Below, piece after piece: positions 5,263 through 6,821 of a DNA stretch of 6,821 nucleotides. A model generated the notes under the pieces. The model ran no database searches. It saw only the letters and a program-made list of their open reading frames with translations, and was not told the DNA's origin. The first letter of the stretch is position 1; each line of letters starts with the position of its first letter. This DNA comes from Acidimicrobiia bacterium. Lineage in GTDB: Bacteria > Actinomycetota > Acidimicrobiia > Spongiisociales > UBA5794. A program made the translations under genes and the position numbers. Where the stretch lies: NCBI GenBank assembly GCA_029934555.1, contig JAOZMA010000117.1, positions 1 through 6,821 of the forward strand, given 5' to 3'.

Positions 5263-6105
5263 ATGAGGAAAGCGAATCTGATCATCGCGGCAGGGGCCTT
5301 CGCTCTCATTGCAGCGGCATGCTCTGGAGGGTCCGACGGAGAGGCATCGGTTCGACCGTTCTCCGAGGTGCAGGCCACGGACGCTACGTTCGAGAACGAT
5401 CCCACGTTCCCCGGGAGAGGGATCCTACGGGTTGACACGACCGAGCCCATGATCTGTGCGATTGTCTGGGGTGAGACCGAAGACCTCGGCAACTTCAACA
5501 ACTCACTGGACATGAACGGCACCGGCATCGTCGAGCACAACGTCATGCTGCCGGGGGCCGAGGCAGGCAAGACCTACTTCTACCGGTTGCAGGGGTCCGC
5601 GGCCGACGGGACCCTGTACCAGAGCGAGTTGCTGACGTTCACACTGCCACCCGGTGATGGCACTCCGACGGACGACGCGGCTGCGGAGCATGGCGTCAAC
5701 GTTGCCGAAGGAGCGACGGTCATCGAGGTCAGCAGCGAGTTCAGCGAATCGTGGTCGGGCGCGAATGCATTCGACGGAGATCTCAACACCGAGTGGTCCA
5801 GCGCCGGCGATGCCGACGAAGCCTTCGTCACCATCGATCTGGGTTCCGCACAGGAGATCGCAGGCGTGGAGTTCCTCACGCGATCGATGGCAGACGGTTC
5901 GGCCACCACCGAGACGTTCTTCGTGGTGGTCGATGATGGCGATCGGCTTGGTCCGTTCGTTGCAGGGAATCCAGCCAACCCAGTGCTCAACGAGGTTTCA
6001 TTCACCGGACAGGTTCTTCGGTTCGAGGTTCAGGACACCACCGGTGGCAATACCGGAGCTATCGAGATTCGTGCATTCGCACCGCTCGCGATGTCCGACG
6101 GGTGA
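5263..6105 (+). CDS. Predicted lipoprotein with FN3-like and discoidin (F5/8 type C)-like domains
   Basis: This 280-residue protein starts with a lipoprotein signal: MRKANLIIAAGAFALIAAAC, with basic residues at 2-3, a hydrophobic core at 5-18 and the lipidation Cys at 20. A flexible Ser/Gly-rich stretch follows, so the mature protein should be anchored to the outer face of the membrane. Residues about 30-130 look like an FN3-type beta sandwich (HNVMLPGAEAGKTYFYRLQG is typical of the late strands). Residues about 145-275 look like a discoidin/F5-8C or CBM32-type fold, with SGANAFDGDLNTEWSS near its start, FVTIDLGSAQEIAGVEF, and a closing IEIRAFAPL. Such domains bind sugars or other surface ligands; no catalytic motif is seen. 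The ATG at 5263 has AGGGGA with a 6-nt spacer; an in-frame ATG at 5206 would bury the signal peptide behind 19 extra residues. The hydrolase gene starts 29 nt downstream, so the two are probably co-transcribed. Confidence 0.88.
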   Translation: MRKANLIIAAGAFALIAAACSGGSDGEASVRPFSEVQATDATFENDPTFPGRGILRVDTTEPMICAIVWGETEDLGNFNNSLDMNGTGIVEHNVMLPGAEAGKTYFYRLQGSAADGTLYQSELLTFTLPPGDGTPTDDAAAEHGVNVAEGATVIEVSSEFSESWSGANAFDGDLNTEWSSAGDADEAFVTIDLGSAQEIAGVEFLTRSMADGSATTETFFVVVDDGDRLGPFVAGNPANPVLNEVSFTGQVLRFEVQDTTGGNTGAIEIRAFAPLAMSDG

Positions 6106-6155
6106 ATCGGGCGATTCGGGCTATCGTCGACTGAGTGACGGAGACTCAATCGCCC
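6104..6155 (+). promoter_or_regulatory. Competing hairpins around the hydrolase start codon
   Basis: GGGCGATT (6109-6116) is perfectly complementary to AATCGCCC (6148-6155). Together they enclose the proposed GTG start at 6135, and inside them TGAGT (6132-6136) can pair with ACTCA (6144-6148, sharing one base with the outer stem). A third element, GAATC (6104-6108), overlaps the upstream stop codon and can capture GATTC (6113-6117), opening the outer stem. There is no good Shine-Dalgarno sequence here. This fits translational coupling, with ribosomes finishing the lipoprotein gene exposing the start, but it is inferred by eye. Confidence 0.35.
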
Positions 6156-6821
6156 CAGAACCTTGGTAGCGCGCTCGCGTTCGCCACGAGACGAGTGGCT
6201 ACGCCGGTCGAGGCGATGCATCGAGTCATCGCGGGAAGCTGGCTCGATTCCCTTGGATCCATCGGTGCGACGGTTCGAAAGATCAACGACACGCTGACGA
6301 CCGTGGCCTACGGATCCGTGCGTCTTGGCGTCGACGTCGTGGGGTTCGGCCTCGACGAGCTGGTCACGGTTGATCGGGGCGCGGTGGACTCTGTCCAGGC
6401 GTTCGTGAACGGCTTGTGGGGTGACGATCTCGGCCGGCGCGGGGATCGGCTGGAGATCACGATGGCCATCCGCGACGATGGGGGAGCGCCGGTGGCGATC
6501 GGACCGGATCTGGCTGCGTCTTTCCCGACAGCGACTGGACGCCTGGTCGTGCTCGTACACGGACTCGTCGAAACGGAGCGGTGCTGGTTCGGTAGCGAGA
6601 CCGCACCGGGCCTGGCGGAGGCACTCGAGAACGATGCGGGGCTTACTCCCATCTCGATCCGGTACAACTCGGGGCTCCGGGTATCGGACAACGGTTCGTT
6701 GCTGAGCTCCTTGATCGAGGAGGCCCGTGACAACTGGCCGGTCCCGCCGCAGTCGATAGCCCTCGTCGGCCACTCGATGGGTGGCCTCGTTGTTCGCAGC
6801 GCCTGTGCAACCGCTCAAACC
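6135..6821 (+). CDS. Alpha/beta hydrolase (esterase/lipase-like), N-terminal part (runs off right edge)
   Basis: The first 229 residues of a serine hydrolase are present. Residues 1-90 form an N-terminal region of amphipathic helices (VEAMHRVIAGSWLDSLGSIG, then VAYGSVRLGVDVVGFGLDEL). Actinobacterial esterases annotated as PGAP1-like carry a similar extension, as far as I recall. The hydrolase core starts at about 137 with LVVLVHGLVETERCW, where His142-Gly143 is the oxyanion-hole HG motif. The nucleophile elbow is GHSMGG with Ser214. The catalytic Asp and His lie beyond the window, and the substrate cannot be told. No classical signal peptide is seen. The GTG at 6135 directly follows an in-frame TGA and is the longest possible start, but its Shine-Dalgarno is poor; GTG at 6195 or ATG at 6216 are alternatives. 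It lies 29 nt after the lipoprotein gene, which suggests one transcript. Confidence 0.88.
   Translation, partial: MTETQSPQNLGSALAFATRRVATPVEAMHRVIAGSWLDSLGSIGATVRKINDTLTTVAYGSVRLGVDVVGFGLDELVTVDRGAVDSVQAFVNGLWGDDLGRRGDRLEITMAIRDDGGAPVAIGPDLAASFPTATGRLVVLVHGLVETERCWFGSETAPGLAEALENDAGLTPISIRYNSGLRVSDNGSLLSSLIEEARDNWPVPPQSIALVGHSMGGLVVRSACATAQT

Noticed and set aside
6030..6818. Minus-strand open frame of 262 codons opposite the hydrolase
   Set aside because: The plus strand has the HG and GHSMGG motifs in a continuous frame; the minus-strand product is Arg/Asp-rich without domains.

Overview
The window looks like a stretch of high-GC actinobacterial chromosome. The evidence is the codon use, the frequent GTG starts, the actinobacterial-type small winged-helix regulator and the lipoprotein architecture. 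An acidimicrobial or similar lineage is only a guess. I see no tRNA, rRNA, CRISPR array, insertion sequence or other sign of recent transfer. Coding density is high and the genes form two divergent groups around one regulatory region at about 1743-1971.

Left arm, minus strand: a doubtful 98-residue ORF (1742 to 1446), a tandem-domain UspE-like universal stress protein (1446 to 472), and the first 148 residues of a P-type cation-transporting ATPase (444 to 1, running off the left edge). The first two overlap as TGATG and the last two are 27 nt apart, so they read as one operon.

Right arm, plus strand: a 101-residue winged-helix regulator (1972-2277), then an 893-residue fusion of an ADP-forming acyl-CoA synthetase with a C-terminal GNAT acetyltransferase (2410-5091), which is the architecture of the protein lysine acetyltransferase PatZ. 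After a 171-nt gap come a lipoprotein with an FN3-like and a discoidin-like domain (5263-6105) and the first 229 residues of an alpha/beta hydrolase (6135 to the right edge).

The genes suggest a stress and energy-limitation theme: universal stress protein, ion pump, and acetyl-CoA-linked metabolism or protein acetylation, with a local regulator between the two arms. The most interesting DNA is the divergent intergenic region. It carries candidate back-to-back promoters sharing an alternating TA tract, a GGGGA-N3-TCCCC palindrome, a cluster of CTTCA/TGAAG half-sites, and a minus-strand leader whose segments can pair in mutually exclusive ways, one of which hides the ribosome binding site. The proteins belong to recognisable families. 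The leader is the best candidate for something undescribed, but it rests on inspection by eye only.
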